DNA from: Adiantum capillus-veneris
Taxonomy: Eukaryota; Streptophyta; Polypodiopsida; Polypodiales; Pteridaceae
Reading direction: 5' to 3'
Length of the DNA: 64,000 bases
Assembly: GCA_014529385.2 (NCBI GenBank)
Contig: CM043966.1
Coordinates: forward strand, 42,842,037-42,906,036
The translations under genes and the position numbers were made by a program. Positions 43,024 to 53,413 of this stretch are shown here, piece after piece. Below the pieces are notes generated by a model, which saw only the letters and a program-made list of their open reading frames with translations, was not told where the DNA came from and ran no database searches. Numbering within the stretch: the first letter of the stretch is position 1; each line of letters starts with the position of its first letter.

Positions 43024-44004
43024 ATGTCTGACGATTTCAGTCAGATTGTTACTGAGAAGCTTGAGAAAAATAACTACCCTGCATGGAAGTTCATAATAAC
43101 AAATTTCCTTAAAGGAAAAGGTTATTGGGACTATGTAGAAGGAGACAATGAAAAGGAACCAGAGATTCCCGAGGCAAATGCTACAGCAGAACAAAGGAAA
43201 GCTTTGAGGGATAGGCAACAAGGCCATAGCAAAGTGATGTATTGGCTTTCTATGAGCATCACAGATGGCATGATGGGCTATCTACAGGATGCTGAAACCC
43301 CCGCCATTGCATGGAAAAACTTAGGCAGAGTGTTCGAGGTGAACACCAAGGCCAGGAAGCTTCAACTAAAGTCAGAGCTAAATCAGGTTAAGAGGAACAA
43401 CCTCTCCATCAATGATTATGCTTTGAAGATCAAGAGTATCATTGAGGCTCTTGGATCTATTAAAGTCTCAGTGGAAGACAATGTTATTGTCCGTGCATGC
43501 TTGGATGGTCTAGGAGATGAGTATGTACATTTCAGGTCTTCCATGAATACAAGAGACGACATCCCCGTGTTCCAAGATTTGATTTCTATGCTTATTCTTG
43601 AGGAGAAGAACCTTGGTCTTGACACACCTTCTTCTCGTGGCAGAAATAGGTCTGAACAGGCCTTCTATTCTAACTCCAACAGAGGTAGAGGTAGAGGTCG
43701 TGGTCGAGGCCCAAGTGCTTGCAAGGGCCAATTTCAAGAAGGTCAATCAAATCAAAACAATACAGGTGGCAGGGGAAACCAGTCTCAAGGCAGGGGGAGT
43801 CAAAGAGGTCGTGGTGTAGGATCAAGCAGGCAGCAACATACTACAGATACCAGAGAATGTTGGACTTGTGGTGAAAGAGGTCACATGTCATGTGACTGTC
43901 CAAAGGGAAAAGCAAGTGGAAAGAGAGAACAGGGCAACTATGCATCTACTAGCAGAGATGCAGATGACAGCAAAACGAGCGCTTGTTTGTTATGCAGCAT
44001 GTAA
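43024..44004 (+). CDS. F gag
   Basis: 326 codons open from ATG 43024 (MSDDFSQIVTEKLEKNNYPA; upstream in-frame Met at 42988 is less typical). The N-terminal NNYPAWKF and the UBN2 core (AWKNLGRVFEVNTKARKLQL, DNVIVRACLDGL) are those of copia gag. Residues about 218-270 form an Arg/Gly-rich RNA-binding segment, followed by one knuckle CWTCGERGHMSCDC at 279-292. It ends at TAA 44002; pol continues in the -1 frame just upstream, without a convincing slippery heptamer, so the shift is probably a mutation in what is normally one long ORF. Confidence 0.88.
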   Translation: MSDDFSQIVTEKLEKNNYPAWKFIITNFLKGKGYWDYVEGDNEKEPEIPEANATAEQRKALRDRQQGHSKVMYWLSMSITDGMMGYLQDAETPAIAWKNLGRVFEVNTKARKLQLKSELNQVKRNNLSINDYALKIKSIIEALGSIKVSVEDNVIVRACLDGLGDEYVHFRSSMNTRDDIPVFQDLISMLILEEKNLGLDTPSSRGRNRSEQAFYSNSNRGRGRGRGRGPSACKGQFQEGQSNQNNTGGRGNQSQGRGSQRGRGVGSSRQQHTTDTRECWTCGERGHMSCDCPKGKASGKREQGNYASTSRDADDSKTSACLLCSM

Positions 44005-47000
44005 TGAATACAATGACTGCAGAGAATTCCACCCAAGATGATGTTTGGTATGTGGATTCAGGTGCCTCTAATCACATGACGTCTCATGGAGAGTGGTTTA
44101 GAGATATGCGCAAACCAGATGTGTCAGGCTATGTGCAGACAGGAGATGACACAACTCACCCCATTGCTCATGTAGGGGACATACCTCTAAATACGAAGAG
44201 TGGCAAATCAAAGTACTTAGCAGATGTACTTCATGTCCCAAACATTACAAAGAATCTTGTTTCTGTTGGACAAATGGTTGAGCAGGGTTTGCAGGTTGGC
44301 TTCAATCTGAATGGTTGTTATGTAGAAGATTTCCAGAATGGCTATAAGCTGATCACAGAGGGCAAATGTGTGGGCAGAATGTTTACACTGAATGTAGACA
44401 TGCCTGAGGTAAAAGCTGCATTATTTGCACAGGGCACAGGTGTTGTGGCTGATGTTGACATTTGGCACAAACGCATTGGCCATGTCAATGAGCAGAGATT
44501 GCGCAGCATGCAATCAAAACAGATTGTAAAAGGTTTGCCCAAATTCAAGGTGGATGGTATGCATAAAGTGTGCGCAGCATGCCAGTTTGGAAAACAGTCA
44601 AAGGGCTCATTTCCACATGAGCGCAATGTATGTAAAAATCCACTTGAGGTGGTGCACACAGATGTTTGGGGTCCAACCGATACTGAAAGTATACATGGTT
44701 GCAGGTGTTATGTCTCTTTCATTGATGACCATACAAGGAAAGTATGGGTCTACTTCATGCGTAACAAAAGTGAAGTGTTTGGTCACTTTCAGGACTTCAA
44801 AGTCATGATTGAGAAGGAGATAGATATGCAAATCAAGACATTGAGGTCAGATGGAGGGGGAGAGTACTTCTCCAATGATTTTTCAGATTTTCTACGAATG
44901 CATGGTATACGCAGGCAGTTTAACATGCAGATATACTCCACAGCAGAATGGGGTCGCTGAAAGGAAAAACAGGCACATTGCAGAGGTTGCACGTGCATTG
45001 ATGAATAAGAAGAACATGCCTCATCATTTCTGGGCTGAAGCTGTAAATACAGCTGTGTACATTATGAACAGGACACCTACAGGTGCGGTGCATGATGTAA
45101 CGCCTGAGGAAAAGTTTACAGGTACAAAGCCTGATTTGGCACACTTGAAAGTGTTTGGCTGCATAGCTTACGTGCATGTACCAGATGAGTTGCGTAGGAA
45201 ATTGGATCCTAAAGCAGAGAAATGTATTCTTGTGGGATATTCCCTTGAACAAAAGGGGTACACGTGCTAGAATCCTACTACACGAGAATTATGAGTGAGC
45301 AGAGATGTACTCTTTGATGAGATGAGCAGCTGGTACAGTAATGCACATAACACTATTGGGGCTGATGTAAAAGATGATGTGGTTGTACAAAATGTGAGGC
45401 CACAGTCACAGGTTTTGAGTGGACCACAAGAGTCCTCTTCTCGTGGCTCTGTTGAGAAGCCATGGAATGGTAGACTACGTACGCAGGTTACTCCACCAGC
45501 AGGTACAAGGAATGTATCACGAAAAGGGAAGGAAAAGTTTGATGAACCTCCCTTTATGGCTGATGCATCATCAGGGTTTTCACATGTAGACATGGATTCA
45601 GATGGTTCTGAACAAAGTCTTGATGAGGAATTTAGAATTCCGGCTGTCAGGACACCTGGTGTAAGGAAAGTACAAGAAGATGCTAGAGGGCAAAGGAGTG
45701 ACCTAGGACCGCGCAGATCTAACAGAGTCAGAAATCCAGTTCAGAAATTGACTTATGATGGGTATCTAGCGCATCACCAAGCCTACATGGCTAAGGTGAT
45801 ACAGGATGTGGAGCCCACATGTTTTGAGGATGCAGTTGGAAATGTGCATTGGGATGATGCAATGAATGAAGAGATGGCTGCATTGGAAGCAAACGACACA
45901 TGGGAGTTGGTGCCATTGCCAAGTGGCAAGAAAGCTATTGGTTGTAAATGGGTGTATAAAACCAAGCATAAGGCTGATGGTAACATTGAGCGTCACAAGG
46001 CAAGACTGGTCGCAAAGGGCTATGCACAGACGTATGGCATAGACTATGAGGAGACCTTTGCTCCAGTGGCAAAGATGATGACTGTGAGAGTTGTCATAGC
46101 AGTGGCTGCATCTAGATGATGGATTATGCATCAAATGGATGTAAAGAATGCCTTCTTGAATGGTGAGTTGCAAGAGGAAGTGTATATGGATCAGCCACCT
46201 GGTTATGTCGATCCAGGTTACCCAGATTATGTATGCAGACTTCTCAAAGCTTTGTATGGTTTGAAGCAGGGCTCTAGAGCATGGTATGACAGGATTGCCA
46301 AGTATCTTGTCAGTATTGGGTTTAGGAGAGCTCATGCTGATCATTCACTCTATGTACGTGAGAGTGATGTGGGGATTGTGGTCATTACCATATATGTAGA
46401 TGACCTTATTATTGTGGGTGACAATGCTATGGAGATTGACCATGTGAAGGGTCTTCTCAAACAGGAGTTTGAAATGAAAGATTTGGGCGAGTTGCGCTAC
46501 TTTCTTGGAATTGAGGTGATCAGGACTCCAGAGGGTGTATGGCTATCATAGAGACAATATGCTTTGGACATGTTGTCAAAGTATGGTATGGCTGATTGTA
46601 AGCCAATTTCTATTCCCTTGGATGTGAATGCAAAGCTGAGTGCAGAGAAGGGTGATGTTGTTGAGGATGTCAAGATGTACAGGAAGATTGTGGGTAGTCT
46701 AATCTACTTGACTATCACAAGGCCAGACTTGAGCTACATGGTAGGCTTGGAGAGTCAGTTCATGCAGCTTCCGAGGAAGCCACATTTGGATGGAGTACGA
46801 CACACACTTCGATATGTGCAAGGGACTCTTGACTACGCATTGTTCTATGCAGCAGATGCACCATTAGCATTGTATGGGTATACAGATGCAGATTGGGCAG
46901 GTAGCATTGTTGATAGGAGATCTACGAGTGGGTTCATGTTCTCTTTTGGGAGTGCTGCTGTTACTTGGAGCAGCAAAAAGCAGCCTATGGTTGCTTTATC

Positions 47001-47379
47001 GAGCACAAAGGCCGAGTACAGAGGTGCAGCAGTTGCGGCGTGCAAGGTAGCTTGGCTACGCACATTACTTGAGGACTTGGGAGTGCAGGTGGACCAGCAG
47101 ATTGTCATCCATTGTGACAACCTCAGTAGCATGCAGTTGGCTAGGAACCCAGTGTTCCATGCCAGGACCAAGCACATAGAGGTCCATTACCACTACGTTC
47201 GAGAGCGAGTGTTGGCGGACGACATTGACTTGGTCTACGTCAGCACAGAGGAGCAGATAGAGGATATCTTTATCAAGGCCCTCAGAGCTGAGAAGCTTCG
47301 ACGTTTCCGGACTATGCTTGGACTCTGCGACATGCAGAGCTCGAGGGGGAGTGTTGAGATGTCGAGCTCTACATCTTGA
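43983..47379 (+). pseudogene. F pol (protease-integrase-RT-RNase H; broken)
   Basis: Protease WYVDSGASNHMTSH (intact DSG). Pre-integrase IWHKRIGHVNEQRL. Integrase HTDVWGP, FIDDHTRKVWVYF, SDGGGEYFSNDF, then a frameshift near 44930 inside TPQQNG, continuing VAERKNRHIAEVARALM. TAG at 45268 and TGA at 45292 both stand where Trp is plausible. [35 protein letters not shown] at 46117, [32 protein letters not shown] at 46549. RNase H: SSKKQPMVALSSTKAEYRG, HARTKHIEVHYHYVRERV. All domains remain readable at normal length. Confidence 0.92.
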
Positions 47380-47671
47380 GCTGGCATCCACTACGGGTCT
47401 TGGCCGCTTACGACATTTACTCACTGGCGCGTTAGGTGACCGACACGGAGGATCTATGCCAGTGATTCTACAACTGGACTACACTTATAGTGCCAGCCTA
47501 GTACGCTTCTAGCGAGTTCACACTTAGTGACCGCATGTACATATGTGCTATTTTTTAGTTTTAGCACTTAGTCATTTGTACTCTCTTTTCTGTGTGAAGA
47601 AGAAGAAGCTTTCCATCTCTGTGTGCTTTGTGCTTGTCTTGTGTAGCTCTCTTGCATCCTCATTCTTTACA
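47352..47671 (+). repeat. F 3' LTR (320 bp)
   Basis: Preceded by the polypurine CGAGGGGGAG (47342-47351); followed by TSD taaac. Confidence 0.96.
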
Positions 47672-47725
47672 TAAACCTCTGTGGCAAATGGACGTGGAGA
47701 TACCGTGATTTGTATTGATTCTCTT

Positions 47726-47792
47726 GGATCAGAACCAAGCGAAGAAGGGCCTCAAGAATCCTTCAAGCCCTCTATTCGCTTGGTTCTGATCC
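47726..47792. other. Long perfect hairpin (18-bp arms)
   Basis: GGATCAGAACCAAGCGAA (47726-47743) and its exact complement TTCGCTTGGTTCTGATCC (47775-47792) enclose 31 nt, which also pair AGGGC with GCCCT. It lies between F and the readable part of J, possibly in an intron or 5' leader of J. Confidence 0.8.
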
Positions 47793-47888
47793 CAAATGGG
47801 AGTGGGTACAACATGAATACTATCGAGATGATCACGTTGGTCACGTTCATTATATAATAATAGCTTTGTCTTGTTGTTTCTTTTAGAC

Positions 47889-49650
47889 ATGCGGAACATA
47901 GTACTAGAGACGGATGATGTAGGGAGGATACATGTGAAGAAAAATTGTTCACGTTTTTATACAGCACCCGTGTTCATGACTGTGCACCAGAGCTCTCACT
48001 AATGTTTAACGTAAAATTTTGTATCCAACGGATTATTGATTTCTTAATAGAGTACCTAAAAATGCATTTGCAACAGTACGAAGCAGTCATTTGTGATAGC
48101 TTCCTATCAATTGATGACAAGCAATTTGTGCATCCAACATATCTTGATCCTAAGAAGCGTGCTGCAAGAAAGTTGAATTGTTGTCTGGAAAAGTGTCCCT
48201 CCAATGCACTGCTTGTCAAAGAAAGATGTCTTAAGCACTCTAAAAGCAATCGCTTAGTGGAATTCAACCATGGGTTTGTGTGTTACTTGTACTTGTTGAC
48301 GGATGGTGAGTCAGAGACTTCTTAGTCGTCAAATTTTGGTAGTTTCCCATTGGCACAAGAGGAAGAGGTAGGAGATGTGGAGTTATCGTTTGACCCAAAA
48401 GAAGAGCGGGTAGAGGTACTGAGGGAGACGTTTAATGTAGGCTTAACTCTTGCTTCTCTTGCGAATGCAGCACTTGGAAGCAAGCAAGAAATCTCGAATG
48501 AGGAAGGGTCTTTGCCTCTGAACTACTCTCCCAGTTTTTCTATGGCCGACGGGGTACACTGCATTCTCCTCACGGATATTATGCATGAGCTGAATATATG
48601 AAAGGACTACTGCTTAGCTGCAATTGCAAATTTTTGTGAGACATACATGGGCTTTGTGGAGGATGGAGTGGACAAACATCTACTTGTTGACACATCTGTG
48701 CATGACACACAATTCATTTCAGGGTATCAACTGATCAAAGATATATTCAACGAAGCAAAGTCTGGAGAAGCCAATTTGCCAGCAGAGGAGCAGTTACAAT
48801 CAACCACAAGACATCTCGGCTTAGAAAACATGCGTATCCCCGTGGCACCCCTAGCCCAGGTGGCGAATAGCCACTCAATTCACTTGTAGGGAAGGTCCAT
48901 GCTAGACATGGACGAGAATCATATGGTAACTTCTTTAGCAGCATGCAGATGGTTTTCCCATGTCCCAATAGGCAATATCGAGATATATCTTATTGTTGAT
49001 AGATGCTTGTGTATGATGATAGTTTCCTTAGAAGAGCAGGAGGCTCAAGGCAAGGACTTGTCACTGGAGAGCAAGGTAAGGATGTGGTGTTGTCTCAGTA
49101 CATCGGGATTTTTAACCACAAAAAGGTTTGTAGAAACAAGTCAAGTACTTGACACTATTGTACACATATCAATAATAACCCATGAATGTTTTGGTATTGT
49201 TTTGTAGATCATAATATACCACAAGGAATACTTTGAGGATAGTGCAAAGTTCCATTTGTTTGCAATGAAAGTTATTACAAGATTTGTGGTGGGTATCCCA
49301 TGCCATTGAACGCAAAAAGGATAATCCTGATAAAGAAATAGTTTGCTCTACGCATTTTTGGCATCGGGTATGGGTGCCAAGCACTCAGGGCCCCCTATTC
49401 CATGTCGTACATAGCTCATGCCTTGGCGGTAGGAGTCGAAGACCTGGAGAGCCTGGATCTATACAAAAAAAGGCTATTTTTAAGGGATAAAAGACACTTG
49501 ATGCCCTTGGGGATGCTGCCATCAACAGAGGAAAGAGTTCGGCTAAGGGGCGTGCACGTCAAAGAGGTACACAATGAGGAAGAAGGGGGTGCAGCGAAGA
49601 GAATAAAAATAACGGGATCACGCCCATCTTCTCCCGCTCCAGACTCATGA
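47889..49650 (+). pseudogene. J: unknown gene converging on G, with nonsense codons
   Basis: One frame is protein-like from 47945 to about 49075 but is cut by TAG 48323, TGA 48599 and TAG 48887, all leaving the frame unchanged. A splice acceptor TTTCTTTTAG precedes 47887; a donor AAG/GTAAGG lies near 49076 and an acceptor TTTTGTAG at about 49206. The last part, 49402-49650, reads SYIAHALAVGVEDLESLDLY and ends in a Lys/Arg-rich tail (AAKRIKITGSRPSS). That ending aligns with gene K at the window end (YxAxALAxG ... LxxYxKxLxxRxK). The stop is 3 bp from the stop of G on the other strand. No known domain recognised. Confidence 0.6.
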
Positions 49651-50533
49651 CTTTCACCACCTCGCATGGCACTCCCCCGCATTTGACTTGCCCCAAGCCC
49701 TTTGCTTCCTCTCTTTGTGGATGACTTGTAAAAAACGTGTAATTTTTGAACTCTTAAGAAGATCGTTCTGCCTTGCTTTATGTATGAGTTGTCTATAAGT
49801 CCATTGGTGTAACTCTAATAGGCTATTGGATCTTTCTTTGCCTCCACCGTGTCTGGTGTGCTTAAAGTAACACGTTCTTGCCATGTAGTGCATCTTTTCC
49901 ATGCCTTGTGTGGACCATATTGACAACGAGCTGTATGTTTTGACAAGATAAGGACCATGGTTGAATAGTATGTGCTGCATTGGAATAACAAAAAATGGTG
50001 AGTAGAGTAGGGATTTATGGAGCATATGTTGTTTGCATATGGAACATGGTAACTCACCATGTAATGAGTGATATGTTGCTCACCCCACCTTGCCAAGTAT
50101 GCCTTCTTCTAATCCAACAAGGCTACTTGAAATGATGTGAGTTTACTTTCGTCCCATGAATGCTGCTCAACATAGTGGAAGATTTTATCGAGTGAATTTC
50201 ATACGTTTGCCTTGTGATTTTGGATTGCCCCACCATCAACATTGTCTTTAACCACTCTATGTAATTGTTTCCATTTGTTGAACATGATTCTCTTCTCCTC
50301 TCTATCAGAGTCTTTACGGCTAAACACAAGAAACCTTATGGCTTTCATGCCGCCTATCGACGCTTTCCTTGGTATCCTGTAACGACCTTGAGACATCTTA
50401 GGGTCCTCTTTGATTTTGAAATTACCTCCATGCAAACCAATGTCTGAGAGAACTTCCTCTAAGGCTTTGATGACTCTTTTTGACTCACTCAACGGCTTTA
50501 AGGTCCATGCAAAACATATGTACAAATGAACCA

Positions 50534-52158
50534 TGTAATGGAATTTGCCTATTCAATTTGAGAATAGCGGAATTTAATGAGAGTACTTTCAAGAAATGAT
50601 TTTGTGAGCATAGCGGGTAGACATAATTGAAGATAGCAACATAATCATAGCAATTAGTTAACTTGGCATAGACAATACTTTTGCAAGAGAGAGAGTTTAG
50701 AGAACATGACAACAATTGAGGACCGGATTTATGTGGAGCCGGTCCCCCCTCCAATAGGCATTTGTATTATGATTTCTCCCATAAAGAGAGACTTGTTACA
50801 ATACAGTCTTTGTGTTCCTTGTGACCTAGGTGATGCCATGAAGATGGAAGGCTTCATGCACCACAAACATAACATAAACTTGAAGAAAGCTTTAACTATC
50901 CCAAGCCTCAGTCTCAAGACCTCAAACACCTTCGAAGGTGGAGAGAGCTAGCAGGGAATGAGGGTAGGGAAGAGGAAGAAGAAACATTTCGTAGGAGAAA
51001 GAATTAGTTCCTCACTTATCATACTCTTGTTGCTAGCATACATAATAGCATAGTAATGAAGAAGAAGGATATGGCAAGCTTAAGCATTGAAGCATGGCTC
51101 TTGGTTGGATTTGCACTCCATAGCCAAGAGTGTTGGTGTAGGCTCTCAACCTCTACTTGCTTGGAGAGGGAGCTCTTGCACTTTGCATATCACACAATGA
51201 GAGTGCTTGTGAGTGTGTGTGGGTGAGTATACCCCCTAGGCACCCCCCTAGCTTGCTTGGGTCGACCCCCCCTTGTAGCTCATGCCTGAAGCTCATTGGA
51301 CCCTTCCAGGCCTAGCCAATCACAAGCAAGAGCCATTACAAGCAACATGGGTAGCCTTGGGACAAGTGTCCCCCTTTCCCCTTTGAGAGAGAGGACTTGA
51401 TAAATGCTAAAACAATTAGATAATTCATGTAATTTATCATTGGACCCCTTTGAAGCCTAGCCAATAGGCTTCAAGCAACACATGAAGGTAACATGGGTAG
51501 GGGCCTGACATGTGTCCTTGATGCCTCTTCAAGTTGGGCTTCCCTTGTGTGTGTGAGTGGGTGTTCTCTCTCTAGCCCCTAGGAAAAGGGCTCGCCCCCC
51601 CTCTTGTAGGAATGCTTTTGACTTTTAGGTGATCAAGCACCTTACTCACCAAGCATGACAAAGCACTTGAACTAGGGGGTGTTCCCACAAGCATCTCAGG
51701 CAAGCTTCTCAAGGCACCTCAAGTACTTTAATCATGCAGCAAGTCAAGCACCTCAAGCATGGAGCCAGTCAAGCACCTCAAGCATCTTAATCAAGCACCT
51801 CAAGCATGAAAAACACCTCAAGCATGACAAGCACCTCAAGCATGACAAGCACCTCGAGCTTGGGCCGGGTTCCCACCTCAAGCTCAGCCCTAGCTTACTT
51901 AAGGTCAAAGGACTTTTACACACATTTATTGGAGGTCTTCAATGAAGATAACCCTAAGGTCTTATGCTCCATTGGTTAGCCTTGCTCTTTGATAGACCAT
52001 CTCCCTTTTGGGCCCCTTTACCATTGGCCCTGTGTTGAGATAGATCTATAAGCACATACCTATATCTTAACACTTGTTCCCATTTATTCTCCCACATTAA
52101 GTGATCAATTTAATATGAGAAAATCATTTGGGTTAGTTAGATATTAGATTTTATGACA
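50534..52158 (-). repeat. H 3' LTR (1625 bp)
   Basis: TGTAATGGAATTTGCC ... TTTTATGACA. Contains the AAGCACCTCAAGCATGA minisatellite. Confidence 0.96.
51715..51858. repeat. Minisatellite in H LTR
   Basis: About eight imperfect 17-18 bp units of AAGCACCTCAAGCATGA type; the same array is at about 58892-59036 in the other LTR. A Lys-His-Leu repeat frame over it (51679-51945) is an artefact. Confidence 0.85.
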
Positions 52159-52175
52159 TTACCTCTCTCTTGAAA
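52159..52175 (-). promoter_or_regulatory. Polypurine tract of H
   Basis: Minus-strand TTCAAGAGAGAGGTAA just before TGTCATAAAA of the 3' LTR. Confidence 0.7.
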
Positions 52176-52518
52176 TCATAGTCGTCCTCGACTATGAGGT
52201 AGAAAAGATAAAGTCTTAGTCATTAGTCAATCGTACTTAGCGGGTAAAGGATCCCTTTTTACCCTATGACATCTTTCCAAGATGGATGACTAATCCATTT
52301 GGTGCTTGGGAGACATAGCTGCCGCAAGTATGTCTGCTCTTTAGTCCATTTTATTCTCCCAAAGTAGAGTGACAAATTCCACTTGGTGTTTGAGAGACGT
52401 CGTCATCACAAACATGATTCTAAGCATGCATACTAGTTAAATTTTGTGCACAATTAAAAAGAGGACTAGTCATATAAGACAAAAACATGAGTTATTTAAA
52501 AGAAATTTGTACATTTGC

Positions 52519-53379
52519 TTACTCTAATGTAGCATTGTAAGCATTGACAAGGTTCATACTATCCTTAAGTTGTACTCCTTGCATCCATTTAGCATCTTCA
52601 AAAGGATAATTTTTGAACTTAATAAGATACCGTCGGATAATCTTACCATGTCGTAGTACCTTGTCTTCATGCCGAAGGATAGCTTCGGGTTGTAGCACCT
52701 CTTCTTGGTCTTCAACTTCGGGAGGGTCTTCAATAATTGGTTCAATTGGTGGCTCTCCTTTGTAGGGCTTAAGTAAGCTTACATGAAAGGCATTGTGTAT
52801 AAGCCAATGGTTGGGCAACTTGAGTTGATAAGCCGTCTCATTGATAGGCTTCAAGATTTGGAAAGGACCATAGTATCTTTTTGCTAGTTTAGCATAATAC
52901 TTTTGATGGCCCGTAGGATTTTTGCCCGTCGTTTGCCTTAATCAAGCCTTAGGAAACTTGAGTAAGACCCAATCATTTTCTTTGAACATTAAGGCTCTTC
53001 TGTGCTTATCAGCAGCAGCTTTTTGCCTTTGTTGAGAGATGGCTATAGCCTCCCTAATCTTTTGAAAAGATTCTTGTAGGTCACGGCTATACTCATCAGC
53101 GGCGAAGATTTTCCCATGTACTTTCAGTAGCAAGGGACTTTTAGGTCTTCCTTCTATGATCTCGAAAGGTGCTTTGCCCGTAGAAGTATGTACAGTATTA
53201 TTGTAGGCATACTCTACTAGCGGTAAATACTTTTCCCATTGTGAGCGTTGATCTACTTTGGTAACATAAGTCTTGAGTAGATCGAGTATCGTAAGATTGG
53301 CTATCTCACTTTGGCCATCCGTTTGTGGGTGATAGGCCGAAGAGAAATTCAATCTTGTTCCTAGATTTTCAAACACCAT
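52519..53379 (-). pseudogene. H integrase remainder and chromodomain-like end
   Basis: 52942-53379 starts [20 protein letters not shown] and has the catalytic Glu in QSEIANL, then YAYNNTVHTSTGKAPFEI. 52519-52854 has the integrase tail NHWLIHNAFHVSLLKPYKG and then IRRYLIKFKNYPFEDAKW, the YLVKWKGY..EEATWE pattern of a chromodomain, which in chromoviruses directs integration to particular chromatin. Frames change at about 53380-53460 and at 52860-52940, so none of this is joined to the main ORF as it stands. Confidence 0.8.
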
Positions 53380-53413
53380 GGATTACCCACATCCATCGTG
53401 TCAGATAGAGATC

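Larger units (their letters stand above)
42419..47671 (+). mobile_element. F: Ty1/copia retrotransposon, nearly full length
   Basis: 320-bp LTRs (42419-42738; 47352-47671), TG...CA, five differences seen, TSD taaac at 42414-42418 and 47672-47676. The PBS TGGTATCAGAGC directly follows the left LTR and CGAGGGGGAG precedes the right one. Gag is open; pol has two frameshifts and four nonsense codons. It lies upstream of pseudogene J, outside its readable part. Confidence 0.96.

Noticed and set aside
43960-44004. Programmed frameshift between gag and pol in F
   Set aside because: Pol is in the -1 frame, but no X-XXY-YYZ heptamer in the gag frame; copia normally has one frame, and F has other frameshifts.
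51679-51945. Lys-His-Leu repeat ORF (also at 58856-59122)
   Set aside because: Translation of the H LTR minisatellite, on the strand opposite to H.
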